Shown here piece after piece: positions 10,783 through 35,698 of a stretch of 64,000 nt of DNA. The translations under genes were made by a program, and so were the position numbers. Each line of letters begins with the position of its first letter. Position 1 is the first letter of the stretch. The notes under the pieces are model-generated. The model saw only the letters and a list, made by a program, of their open reading frames with translations, ran no database searches and was not told where the DNA came from. The stretch spans positions 45,471,598 to 45,535,597 of the forward strand of contig NC_030385.2 of NCBI RefSeq assembly GCF_001625215.2, written 5' to 3'. Origin of the DNA: Daucus carota subsp. sativus. Its lineage: Eukaryota > Streptophyta > Magnoliopsida > Apiales > Apiaceae.

Positions 10783-12107
10783 CTCACTCCCTTCAAATCT
10801 TGGAATAAAGGGTGCTTGAAATTTATAAATATATGCACTCTCAATATTCTTTCTTCCTTTCTTTCTTGCCCAGAGAGAGAGCTTACCTTAGCTTGGCTTG
10901 CTTAAATTATTTATCTTGTTGCCAAAACAAAACAAAACAAACCAGCTACAAGAGGAGAATCTTTCTCCTTGAGTTCTCCTGTTGTGTTTGTTTCTTTTTT
11001 ATCTGTTTTTCTCTTTACTTTTATCATCAATTTTTTTACCTTGCTAGTTACATAAACCAAGCCTTGGTTGATTTACTTGGGAGAAAACAAAAGGGAATAG
11101 TCAAGTGTAAGTTTGTGTGGAGGCTTTGATGTCTGTGTGTTTTGTTTTGTATTTTACTACTACTATGCTACAGCACAGGAAAAAGCAGTGGGGACTACAG
11201 CCCAACAGTGAGGAGGACCAAAGGAAGCAAAAAGGAGAGACCGTTTCTGCTTTTGCTTCCTTCCACGGTCCGTTTACGTTCACGTTTTGCACGTATATTG
11301 ATATTTTTATAAATAATTTTATAATATTTATTTAAAATTTGTTTTTCAAATGAAAATTTGACATTTAAGTTTTTATTTAAAAATTTAATTAAAAGAATAA
11401 GTTATGAAATTATAATTTATAGAAGTCACAAAATACATGTAAACAGTAAACGTAAACAACCTATCGGGCGAGTACCAATATCTGTATCGTATCAGTTCGG
11501 ATCAAGTCGAAAACAGACGTGTCTTGTAATATTAATATATAATATATTAACTAATATTATAAATTATAAACTAACACAATATAAATTTCCAAACATCTGA
11601 AACTTATAACTTCGATTGATGGATTATATCAATATTGCAAACATAAATTTATAATGAACCTGAAATTTTATTTATAGTTTCGATTATATACTGAAACATA
11701 AATTTGTCATGACACGAAAGTCTATCTATATCTATGTATCTCTTGCTTTATTTGCTTGGCCCTTTTGTTTTTCTTTTATACCAAACAGCTTGAATGCCTG
11801 GATAATGCACCTGCCACAGCCAACCATTCCCTTCCCCATATAATCACTTTACTGTTCTTTCAAATACTGCCTAACTAAATTTCTGCTCACTCTTGCATTT
11901 TGCACACATCATCTAAATCTGTCATTTTTGAATTTGCTATTTTAATAGGTTTTGATCTTTTAGGTTCAATGAAGTAACTGTATATATAATATGATTTGTC
12001 TTAATATTAACAAAAAGATGTCATGAATCGGTTCTTTGTAGTTGTCATGATATCATGTTTGATGCAAGTCTGCAAGTTCTTCTCCTTTGCCATGATATTC
12101 TCGCTGT

Positions 12108-12287
12108 TTTAAAAATATAAGTCAGTTTGATTTTTTAACACACACTTTTATGTTTTATTGACTTTATTATTAAAATGATTATTTTTGAAAAAATTCTTTT
12201 TAAAATTAATAATTTTAACTAAGCAGTCAAACAATTTTGAAATGTGTGACAAAAAGTCAAATGACCTATATTTTAAAGGAAGTAGTT
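12108..12287. mobile_element. Degenerate Stowaway-like MITE
   Basis: Left end TTTTAAAAATATAAGTCA at 12110 pairs with right end TGACCTATATTTTAAAGG near 12262-12279. The inner ACACACACTTTT also pairs with AAATGTGTG. Terminal bases are eroded; the internal layout matches the 235-bp Stowaways in this window. Confidence 0.5.
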
Positions 12288-13084
12288 TTTAAGATTTACG
12301 TTGCGACAAAGAGAGTTTGTTTATCTAATTGTAAATATTTTAGAATCTATAAAATATTAATTATATACAATTTGCTGAATCCAGTTGTAATTAGATAACA
12401 TTGATGATTATATTTAAGATAATATATTATTATTTTTTAATTTATTATGAATACATTATATTATTTTATTATAATAATACATATGTTGGATTATCTTATA
12501 AGTGAAGAAGTTCGACAAATTAGGGTCGTTTGGTTGTGGGTAATTAAGAAAGGGAAAGAAAATCAGTAACCTCATTCATTTATTGGTGTTTGTTTCATTA
12601 AAATCGTAAACTTGTTTTCATTAAAATCATAAACTTATTTATTAAAGTAAAAAAATAAGCAGAAATTAGAAGTAAGTCCAAATTTATAAGTGATTAAAAT
12701 TTTTGAGAAAAAAGTAAAAGTTTGGAGAGAAAAAAGTGGTATTTATAATTTCTATATTGTATTTTTGATTTTTCACACATACGAGTCAAGAAAATCAGAA
12801 GCAACTACAAATCCAATACTTGACCCGTTTAACCATGTGTACAAAGTAGACAATATCGGAAATTCGGTATGTTAAACATGAATTTGTGAAATTATTGTAC
12901 AATGTGCAATTTGAAGTATCATGCCAAATTGCCAACCACAAAAGGGCGATTGCTGCACCAATGTCAATTGACTGATTTCAAGTGAGAAAACAAAGAGAAT
13001 ATACGATTACTGCAACAAGTATAGAATTAAATTATAATAAACCTGAACTAAAAATAATACGAGTATATAGATTAAGAAGGGAGT

Positions 13085-13098
13085 CACGTGAGCACGTG
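13085..13098. promoter_or_regulatory. Paired G-boxes (two CACGTG in an imperfect palindrome)
   Basis: CACGTG at 13085-13090 and again at 13093-13098, inside GTCACGTGAGCACGTGAC, which is palindromic apart from the central two bases. G-boxes bind bHLH and bZIP factors. The site is about 2.3 kb upstream of the RSS3-like start and 2.8 kb upstream of the kinase start, so which gene it serves, if any, is unknown. Confidence 0.5.
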
Positions 13099-13631
13099 AC
13101 GGGACAGAGAGTCGGTGCATCGATTTTCATAAAGAAAAGAGATGCGCACGAATTGCGGTACACTGCTTCCTCTCACTTCTACATCCTACCTACTTCTCAC
13201 GCGCCCCCGTCTCAAGTGATTGCAGATTGACATTTGTTTCTTGAATATCATCTGCTCGATTTCGAGCCGATTTTTATATCAATCATCTTCAAAAAATTAT
13301 GAATAACTAATAAAAGATATGACACAAAAATCAAAAATTAGAAATAATCGATTCAAAATTTATCAGGATTTTTTTATTAATCGGAATATAATTGAAAGAT
13401 TGATAAAATGTTTTTTAAAAATAAGTAATTTTCATATCTTTAGAACATTAGTAGTATGTGAATGATTTTAAAGAACATCCCTTAGAGTTTTGTGACATGA
13501 GACGAAAATATCATTTAATTAGTGATAAAACAAATTCACTTTTAAACCAAATAAAAATATGTCTTGATAACTAGTTTGATTTAGATAAAATTGTCAATAA
13601 GCTCGATTTGAATTTTAATATTTCCATGTAA

Positions 13632-13986
13632 GAGCATTCACATTGGGTACCTCATTTCTATCCCTATATTCTTACTAAATTTAGTAATTCCCAAAATTAT
13701 CTTCATAAATTTAAAAATCTTCTACATCTCATTCCCCATCCCCATATTCTACTTCTTTCTCTCTCTTTCATTTATCGTCTAATCACCTACACTTAAAACT
13801 AAAACTAAAAAAATGAAAGAAAAGAGAATGAGACATGTATAGTGAGCCCCCAAATATGGGGTTTGAGTTTTTGTCCCTAAAACTAAACCCCGTTTTAGGG
13901 TTTCGGATGGAGCTTCAGTTTTGATAAAAAATTAAGAAATTTCCTAAATTATGAGGAAACGTATGGGGAAGCCAACGGGAATGCTC
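13632..13986. mobile_element. PIF/Harbinger (Tourist-like) MITE, 355 bp
   Basis: Starts GAGCATTCACATTGGG and ends with the complement of GAGCATTCCCGTTGGC. It is flanked on both sides by TAA (13629-13631 and 13987-13989), the 3-bp TWA target duplication of PIF/Harbinger elements. No coding capacity. Confidence 0.75.
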
Positions 13987-14940
13987 TAATTCGGATGAAA
14001 TAATCAATCTACTTATTCATTCAAAATTTATGAGAAAGTTTTCCAATAAATATGACACTTTTAATCAAATTAATATATAATCAAATCAATAAATTAATAA
14101 AATATATTTTAAAAATTAATCAAAAATTTTAAAATAAATCAGAAATCTCCGAAATACCACTCATTATTAAATTGAACTCGAAAACTCAAATACTTTGTCC
14201 CGACTCGGGTCGCGTGACAAGGGAGAGTTAGAAAGGACGGCGCGTGGGGATTAAATGAACAGCAGAAGGGGAAGAAACAAAGGTGTGCGTCAATCTAATC
14301 TGAATGTCTAATCTCACTCTTATACTATATGTCCGCATTGACCGCCCCAAGGCTCGCCCCACGACCGTATCTTTAACTGGCCCCACCTCTCCCTGCCTAA
14401 CCACCAACCTTGACCCAATCGCAACCTTTTTTAATTAATCTCTCTTAATACCATTATCTTTTTTTATGTGAATTTTGTGGTCAGGTTATTTTGTCTAAAA
14501 TCAAACCCAATGTTGCACGTGTTGACAAATCATTGCCGTGACGGAGGTTGCGTTACTTAAGACGGTGCGAGCTAAGAAAAACTTGAATGGATAAATAATA
14601 TTTTAAATTATTCTCTAGATTTTGGTGGTATTAATTTTTTTTTAAATGAAAATAATTCAATAATATAAATCATACAATATAATCAAAATTGAACAAACAC
14701 ATAATTATATCTCGTTGAATCCTTTTTTTCTCACAAAAAAATTAAACAATTTTTGAAGATATGCGTACATATTGAATCAACACCAACACAGATGCCTCAT
14801 CATAAATATTTATTATTAAATCAACACCATCATCAAAATCCTTCGACTAAAATTTGGAGTTTATAATTAGTAACAAAAATAAAAAAATTTCTTCACTTCA
14901 AAAGTAAAAAAAATAAATATATAAAAAATCTGTACAAAGT

Positions 14941-15340
14941 TTTTTTTTTTTTTGACAAATGCAATTTTTTTTATTAACTTGAATATAATACGGGACAAAC
15001 CCCAATACAACCATGTAGTAAAACAAATAACAAATTAAAAATACACAGAGTTATTTATTTGGTGACCGGAGTCATATTTGGATCTGAGTAAGGGTTCTAA
15101 ATATATCCCATTTATAAAATGAAAGACAAAATGGTATTGGGCTCACATAGGTTTGCTCTCATTCTCAAATCTCCACACATATCCAACATACACAAAAGCC
15201 CATCACATCTTATAAACAGCCCACATCCCTCTAGGTCCATCTCAGACACTAGCCATTTATCCCGGCCCAAAAATACCTGTAAATACAAAATTCTAAACGA
15301 AAGAGTAAATAAACCAAAAAAAAAAGTCGAAACCAAAAAA
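14941..15340 (-). mobile_element. Possible 3' end of a truncated LINE
   Basis: A run of T followed by GACAAATGCAATTTTTTTTATTAA reads on the minus strand as an AT-rich 3' tail ending in poly(A). This is the usual look of a 5'-truncated LINE or other poly(A) retroposed sequence. No reverse transcriptase frame is present and no target duplication was found, so the call is weak and the right boundary is a guess. Confidence 0.25.
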
Positions 15341-15862
15341 TAATTAAATTACAATATTTAAACACAATACTATTACTCGCTTATGATCCCCGGCGAAGCT
15401 CCAACGGTATGAACAAATTCACAAGATTGAGCTAAGAGAAGAAGATTTAATACGATTATTCAAAAGTATTGTTTTTAACTCGCAGGTAATTAATCTCGTT
15501 AATCTCATTGATGTTAATATCATTTAATTGTTTCTCTTAGATTGTGCTTGGCGATTTTTTCGCATCTGAATTTCACGAAACCCTACATGTAATTGTATGT
15601 ATGTGTGTATGTAATGTATGAATTGTGAGTTCATTATGTATTGCGTTGGTTTTAAGCTGTTTTGCTTTCGACATTATCTCGTAAATTACGAATTGATTTT
15701 TGGCGTTGAATTTGGATTTTAATTCGTGTTTTTATGCAGAAGTTGTCAATTAGTGATTTGTCTGCGAAGACTGGTTTTATGTGTCGATAATTTAGTGAAA
15801 TTGGTGACTGCGTATTTGTGATCGTCTGTTTGGTGTATTGTTCGATTGAAGGGGATTGGTAT

Positions 15863-29566
<13,704 letters not shown>

Positions 29567-30088
29567 GATCAATTTAGAATAGCCCTGTAGTATTTGCATC
29601 TTCCAGCTCGGCGGGTGATATATTTTTATTCAGTGTACATAACATTTACAGATCAATTGTTATAGTTGTCTTGTGCAGTTCTGCCTCCTCTTTTGTTTAC
29701 ATATTCTTCAGAAGTCCTTTCATAGTGTAAAATTTGATGTATTCGTCTCACCTTTTAATATACCACTATACCAGCGTAACCAGCCTATACCAAGATGGTC
29801 TCTTTTCAGACATATTTTTCTGTTTTCTGTCCTGATTTGCCATGGAGTATGAACGAACAATCTTTCGAAAAACTAAATACATTACAATTTTCAGTATTTT
29901 TCGGGACGGATATGTACAGAAACATTCCAACGAATGCAAATCCCACCACTTTTCTTGATTTCACAAAATGGGTATCTTCTTGGAACTTATCAACCCGGAT
30001 AATATGTGGAGCATTTGAAAAGCTCAAACACACAGGGCAAGCAAATACAAACTTCTAAAAGTCCGGCTCCTTCGCGGTCTAGACAATC
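29567..30088. other. Kinase 3' UTR and spacer
   Basis: Probable 3' untranslated region of the kinase, then AT-rich spacer up to the nested MITEs. No DYW-domain remnant for the neighbouring PPR gene is recognisable on the minus strand here. Confidence 0.5.
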
Positions 30089-30522
30089 CTCCTTCTGTCC
30101 TATTTTACATATCTCTTCTGGAATCCCGCGCACAATTTTCAATATTTGACTAATATACATATATTCACAATATAATTTAATTTAGTTCAATTATCAAGGA
30201 TAGACAAGATAATTATATACTCCCTCCGTCCCACCAGGTTCTTTACGTTACTTTTTGGCACGCATTTTAATGCTCCTATAAAGTATACTTACATTATATA
30301 TTTATTTTTGAAAAAAATTCCGAAAAAAAGTTTGACGTTTAAACTTTTATTCAAAAAATGAAAAAATTAAAAATACATTATAGAACTATACTTTACGAGA
30401 GCCTCAAAATGCGTGCAAACAGTGTACGTAAGCTTCCTGCTGGGACGGAGGGAGTACTTAGCTAATATTTTTTAAGATGCATAATTTTTCTAAAAGAGAT
30501 ATGTAAAATGGGATGGAGAGAG
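30089..30522. mobile_element. Outer Stowaway-like MITE, split by a second MITE
   Basis: Left end CTCCTTCTGTCCTATTTTAC and right-end complement CTCTCTCCATCCCATTTTAC, both followed by ATATCTCTT, form a 29-bp-plus inverted repeat. The middle of the element is occupied by the 235-bp MITE at 30220-30454. TA follows the right end; the left TA has mutated. Confidence 0.65.
30220..30454. mobile_element. Stowaway MITE, 235 bp, nested
   Basis: Ends CTCCCTCCGTCCCACCAGG and complement CTCCCTCCGTCCCAGCAGG, flanked by TA on both sides (30218-30219 and 30455-30456). This is an intact non-autonomous Tc1/mariner-type element without coding capacity. Confidence 0.88.
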
Positions 30523-30535
30523 TATAATGACGGGC

Positions 30536-32167
30536 CTAAGTTTGTTGCGCGTCATTGCCATAATCCCTGAGACATCTATTCAGTTCCTCCAGCATCAAAT
30601 AGATTTCTTTCCTCTTGGGGTGTTTTGCATCTCCGGCAAGGAATTCATGCACAGTGTTATTCACTTCAATTGAGCTACAACCAGGTTCCTTTTGTATCCC
30701 CGTGTCTTTCATCATTGTTCTCACCCTTTTCGCACCATTCCAATTGCGTTTCGCGGCATAAATATTTGAAAGAAGTATGAACGCGCCTGAACTTGCAGGA
30801 TTCTGATCAGTGTAGAATTTTATGATATCCTCTCCCAGATCACTGTCTCCGTGGAGTCTACAAGCGTCGAGTAATGTTCTCCAAATGATCTGATCCGGCC
30901 TGGTAGCGATACTCATGGTCATGGCCTTGACAAGCTTAAACGCTTCATTAAGGTGCCCAAGCCGACCTAAAAGATTGATCATACATCCATAATGCTCGAT
31001 TCTAGGTTCAATTCCATATTCCTTCCTCATTGACCGGAAAATTTCAGATCCTTCGCGTACCAAACCAGCATGGGCACAAACACTTAAAAGTCCGATGAAG
31101 GTAATCTCTGTAGGATGCACACTCAGCTGACGCATTTCACTAAAAAGCTGCAACGCTTCTCTGCTCAACCCATTCATCGCGTATCCAGAAATCATCGCGT
31201 TCCACACAACTATATCTTTCGACTTGATCTCATCAAAAACCAATCGAGCGTCCTCCCAACTACCACATTTGCTATACATATCTACCAAAGCCGCCCCAAC
31301 ATGAACATTCATCCGAACACGTCTATTCTTCATATAACCATGAACCCACCTCCCCGATTCCAGAGCTCCAAGCTGCCCGCAAGCAGAAAAAACCGCCACC
31401 AAAGTAACTCCATCAGGACAAACATCACCAGACAACATTTCCCTGAACAGAACCAAAGCCTCATTAGCCCTCCCATGTTGAACATACGCGTCAATCATCA
31501 CATTCCAACACACCACATCCCTTTCCCCCATTCCCTCAAACACCGCCCTCGCGCCATCAACATCCCCATTCTTTGCTAAACCAGTCATCATCGTAGTTAA
31601 TGAAACCAAACTCCTCTCAGGCATTTTATCAAACAGTTGGCCCGCAAGCTCCACCTCGCCTCCCCTCGCGTAAACATCAATCAAACCAGTTCTGACGTAA
31701 GAATTCATCTCACACCCCATCTTAATTGCTTGCCCGTGTAGCCCTCTTGCAGTTACAATTGGCGAATTCTTCAGCATTGCGGAGAATGTGAAGGCATTGG
31801 GCTCAATTTTTTTCGACAACATTTCGACATACAAACCCATTGCTTGCCAATGCAAATTCTCATTGTTGTGGGAAAGAATAATACTAGTGTAGAAAAATAC
31901 ATCACGATCAAGAGTGCGATGAAACAATGTGCTCGAGTAATCGAGGCGCCCGAGTAAAGAGTAAGAGCGCTGAAGCTTCAAGTTTAAAATTGGATGAGTT
32001 TCGAGGCTGTTTCGGAGTAGATAAGCGTGGATTTGGAAGAGCTGTTTTATCGTTTTCGAGTTGTCGATTAATGTGGCAAGTCTGGCCGGAGATAAATGAT
32101 TGTGGTGGTGCTTTACGGTGGATGATTGCGGTGGTGGAGCGGTGCAGAATGTAGCAAGTGAAGACAT
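30536..32167 (-). CDS. PLS-class PPR protein, ELI1-like, lacking DYW domain
   Basis: Intronless frame of 543 residues, ATG at 32167 (MSSLATFCTAPPP), stop TAG at 30536-30538. Tandem P, L and S pentatricopeptide motifs run through most of the protein, for example the FDKMPERSLVSLTTMMTGLAK and GERDVVCWNVMIDAYVQHGR types of unit. They are followed by an E-type region with ACRLHGDSDLG, LLSNIYAAKRNW and EPGCSSIEVNNTVHEFLAGD. The order and wording resemble ELI1, an Arabidopsis chloroplast RNA-editing factor, which continues into E+ and DYW deaminase domains to about 630 residues. Here the frame ends right after KEIYLMLEEL..CLRDYG, so the deaminase is absent. A plastid targeting role is likely but not proven; the N-terminus is not a textbook transit peptide. 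A MITE nest begins 13 bp beyond the stop. Confidence 0.85.
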   Translation of the reverse strand: MSSLATFCTAPPPQSSTVKHHHNHLSPARLATLIDNSKTIKQLFQIHAYLLRNSLETHPILNLKLQRSYSLLGRLDYSSTLFHRTLDRDVFFYTSIILSHNNENLHWQAMGLYVEMLSKKIEPNAFTFSAMLKNSPIVTARGLHGQAIKMGCEMNSYVRTGLIDVYARGGEVELAGQLFDKMPERSLVSLTTMMTGLAKNGDVDGARAVFEGMGERDVVCWNVMIDAYVQHGRANEALVLFREMLSGDVCPDGVTLVAVFSACGQLGALESGRWVHGYMKNRRVRMNVHVGAALVDMYSKCGSWEDARLVFDEIKSKDIVVWNAMISGYAMNGLSREALQLFSEMRQLSVHPTEITFIGLLSVCAHAGLVREGSEIFRSMRKEYGIEPRIEHYGCMINLLGRLGHLNEAFKLVKAMTMSIATRPDQIIWRTLLDACRLHGDSDLGEDIIKFYTDQNPASSGAFILLSNIYAAKRNWNGAKRVRTMMKDTGIQKEPGCSSIEVNNTVHEFLAGDAKHPKRKEIYLMLEELNRCLRDYGNDAQQT

Positions 32168-32199
32168 GGTTTGGCGCCCTTTTGGCTTTCACTTGCTTA

Positions 32200-32574
32200 G
32201 AGCAAGTCCAACGGTGAGCTATATCTTGTGCTATATCTATATTATAGCTCTAAATCAAAAAATTTCAACTTCAATGGTGTGCTAAACTTGGTGCTAAAAT
32301 AGCATATTGCTATAGTTGGTGCTATATTTAGCACAAACTATAGCAATAGCTATAATTGCCACTTCATCAAAAAGTAAAAAAGTGGAGGGAAATGAATAAA
32401 AAATAGATTTATATCTCAACTTATTCAAGTACATGAATGCACATATATTCATTTGGCACAAGATATAGCACCAACCATTAGAGATGTGATATTATTTTAG
32501 CACTAAAAACCACTTTTTGGTGCTATATTATAGCAATAGCTACACCTATTTTTAGCTCACCATTGGACTTGCTC
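32200..32574. mobile_element. PIF/Harbinger (Tourist-like) MITE, 375 bp
   Basis: Ends GAGCAAGTCCAACGGTGAGC and complement GAGCAAGTCCAATGGTGAGC, flanked by TTA at 32197-32199 and 32575-32577. It starts only 32 bp upstream of the PPR start codon, so it must contribute to that gene's leader or core promoter. Confidence 0.85.
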
Positions 32575-32577
32575 TTA

Positions 32578-33766
32578 TAAATTATGTAAATAACTTTTAA
32601 CTGACTTTTAAGTTTTTCTTACTTTTTGCCGCCATTGGAGGTGGATTACTATTTTGGGACATTTCTATATTAATGTTTTTTGACAAGGTTTCTATTGAAA
32701 TTATTAAATTTGATGCATGAGTCAATTTCATTAATCTTTTTTTTATTTTCAACAAATCACAATATTTCATGTAAGATTTGGGATGAAAATTAATTATTAT
32801 TTTTTGATTTATATATCATTTTTATGGTACTCCCTCCATCTCATTCGATATTATCAGATTTTCATTATCTAACACATATTTTAAACTTTTTATTAAATAT
32901 AGTTTTAAATTTTATTTTTATAATTTTTTTCTAGATAAAAATTTAAACATTATTGTTTTAATCAAGTAAAAAAAATTAAATAAATTATAAAATTATATTT
33001 TATGAAAGTCTTAATATAAGAGTACTCGTGCCCAATAGTGTCATCAAACCACCAGCCACGTACTTATTGTGGTTGAAAGAGCTTCACCAAATCATTTGTC
33101 ACTGATGCAGATGTTTGCTAGATCCTTCAAGTAACAATATAACACCTACTGCAGATGTTTGATAAAAGATACATCCATATAAAACCTACATGCCATATGC
33201 TACATGCTGTTAAAATTGCTTAACAAAGAATTCTATACTAGAGGGTTACTTCGTATAGCATAATATCCAACTGCGGCTCAAGTTAACAACATTGAAATGG
33301 AGCAAAACAACTGCTTGGGGAATGGGTAAGCAAAATTGTATATTGTATTTCCCGAATAATCTTAATACATTTTATTATTTGCAAAGCAAGAGCCGCGTAT
33401 TTTTCCATTTTCTCCATGTTTTTGACATACCCTACTTCAGAACTTCCCTACGAGCAGCTTTCAGTTTGTACAGATAGATTTATCTATCTTCATGGGGACA
33501 GCAAAAGGCCAATGACAGCTTCTGTCCTGTCTATACTGGGATAGAATCACATGTATACAAAAATGGTGCCCGTTACCACCAGAAGCATATTAGTCATCGC
33601 TGGAGTTTCCTTCTAGCTAGAGCAGGGGCTTTATTTGGAATGTAGACCTTGTAGCTCACCTGATCAAAAGAAGCAGATAAAGTCAATTTATTAAACAATT
33701 GCAGATTAAAACCAGTTTTAGCTTAGTATTCACAACTGTAAAATTTTATATCCTCCACAATGTATA
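32578..33766. other. Spacer with a one-ended Stowaway relic
   Basis: AT-rich. At 32829 a CTCCCTCCATCTCATTC terminus preceded by a TA-like base begins a probable Stowaway relic running to about 33030, without a clean right end. The last part (from about 33600) is likely the 3' UTR of the RS-rich gene. Confidence 0.45.
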
Positions 33767-35698
33767 TTAAATAGCCGTCACCTGCACCATTTCACCACCT
33801 CTCATCACAGACATAGTTTTCTGTTCAAATGAGTTGCCTTTGGATTCTTCTTGGCATTGTTTAGAGTTATGTTCATCAGATATTGGTTTACTACAAGAAG
33901 ATTCTGGAACCACATGAGAGGCATCATTAGCTCCTACATTCTCATTATTAACAATACTCCCGGCTACAGTTTCAGCCTTTTCAGCGGCACTCTTGTGTAT
34001 AACAGACGTTCCCCGTACATTTGCAGACACAGGTGATTGTGGCAGTTTCTCCAGGCTACTTTCTGGCGGTTGTTCCATCGGTTTGGCTGTGCTAATTTCA
34101 ATTTCAATTTCTCTTCCATCCACCTTCATATCCTCAGTCTGCACAAAACGAGACGAATTTGTCCTCAGTGTCTGCCTATTCTGCTGATTCTTTCCTCCAG
34201 TTTCACCAACTCCAATCGTGGGATCCTGCTTAGATGACTTGTTTTGAACATCATCAGCCTTTGCAGCGAATGATTTAACATTTCTCTCGGTCTCATATTC
34301 GTGATAAGATGTCGGTTTTGCATTTTTCTGAGGACCTCGAAACCTCATAAGATTCTCTAGAGCCTTTTGCCTCAAGATTGTCTCTAGATCCTCACTGCCA
34401 AATCCTCCAATGGGAGTAGATGTATCAATCTCATTTTTATTACCGGGATGTTCTATTGACGCTCTATAAGATTGATCAATCCTATCTATGCTACTTAATT
34501 TAGACTCATTTGCTACAAGTTCATAAGAAAAATCTTCTTGTCCCACCATATCTTCAGCTCTTTCCTTCTCAGATCCATCGTAAGATTTGTGTGCCAAGTC
34601 CCTCTTACCCCCATCGTTACTGTCATTGCTTCTGCAGGAAGGGTAATCATCCTGATCGTAAAAAATCTCTTCTTTGTTTTCATCCTTATCCTGTCCACTT
34701 GCTTCTTCTTCATATTGTGGTCGTACAACAGTAATAATTGATTTTAAACGCCTTGGCAAAATCTCACTCGCAACTATTTCCCTGTTCTGATCAATCTCAC
34801 TTGCCACATTATCCTTAATCACATCATCACTGTTATTACTATAACGGCTGCCTGAAGAATAACTCCTAGACCTCAATCTACTCTTTTTAGATCCAAGTTT
34901 ACCTGAACTTGTTCTGTCGCTTTTCCTCTTCCTAGACCTTCCCCTCTTCCTCTCATGTTCACTCTCCTCCGTACCACTAGAACTGTCATGACGACGAGTC
35001 CTCACAATTCCCGAATCACTGCTCGAAGAACTAACACTGACTTTTCTCCTAATCTTCTTCTTCTTCTTCTTATGTGTTCTCTTCCTAACCTTAGAATCCC
35101 CAATTCTTTTTGAATGTTTCCTCACCTTAACATCTACACTGCTATCATCACTAGAAGAGCTTCTTCGAACCCTCTTCTTACTACCCTTCACCTTACCTCT
35201 CGCGCGAGACCGTCCCTTTCTGCCAATATCACCATCCTCACTATCAGACAACGATACAGACACAGACCTCAACGACTCATCAGAATCCGAAGAAACAGAA
35301 TCATCGCTATAAACCCTCTTCGATTTATTTCTTTTACTCGTCTTCTTCCTTCGGGTCTAACCACAAAACCCATACATTAAAAATTAGTTTGACACAAAAC
35401 CCATTAGTACTTCATCAATCTATCATACACTATAATCAAGAACATTGAAACTTGTTGAGTACTGGTATAAAAATTGAATCTTGATCCTAATATTTGCCCC
35501 AATTAGTATAATTTCAATATGAACCTTACATTAAAGAGATTCAATCATTAAAACAATAAAATAAAGCAGCAAGAATGATGAAACAATCAAATTGAACTAA
35601 ATTGATGAAATAGAGAGAGTAATTAAGAGTACCTGAGAGGAAAGTTTGGATTTTTTCTTGTTTGAAGATTTGTGTTTTGAAGAAGCAGTTCGACCCAT
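33767..35698 (-). CDS. RS-rich nuclear-type protein with conserved LRQKALENL motif
   Basis: Two exons, 35698-35633 and 35356-33767, giving 551 residues. The start MGRTASSKHKSSNKKK is on exon 1, the splice is phase 0, and the stop is TAA. The N-terminal 170 residues are dense in Arg, Lys and Ser with many SDS and RSRS dipeptides and a poly-Lys run (HKKKKKKIRRK), suggesting nuclear localisation and SR-protein-like phosphorylation. Near residue 350 lies ETILRQKALENLMRFRG, a motif I recall from plant Arg/Ser-rich proteins of unknown function; it is flanked by acidic and low-complexity sequence. There is no RNA-recognition motif, zinc finger or helicase signature. A role around splicing or transcription is inference from composition only. 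The 276-bp intron is AT-rich. Confidence 0.8.

Larger units (their letters stand above)
10783..15862. other. Intergenic region between divergent RSS3-like and kinase genes
   Basis: About 5 kb that must carry both promoters. It holds Stowaway-like relics (about 11265-11460 and 12108-12287), a PIF-type MITE (13632-13986), a paired G-box (13085-13098) and a poly-T-headed stretch (14941-15340). The kinase 5' leader probably occupies the last few hundred bases; a TTATGCAG acceptor at 15733-15740 suggests a leader intron. No coding frame here looks real. Confidence 0.5.

Noticed and set aside
31115-31579. 154-codon plus-strand frame opposite the PPR gene
   Set aside because: Antisense shadow of a well-supported coding exon.
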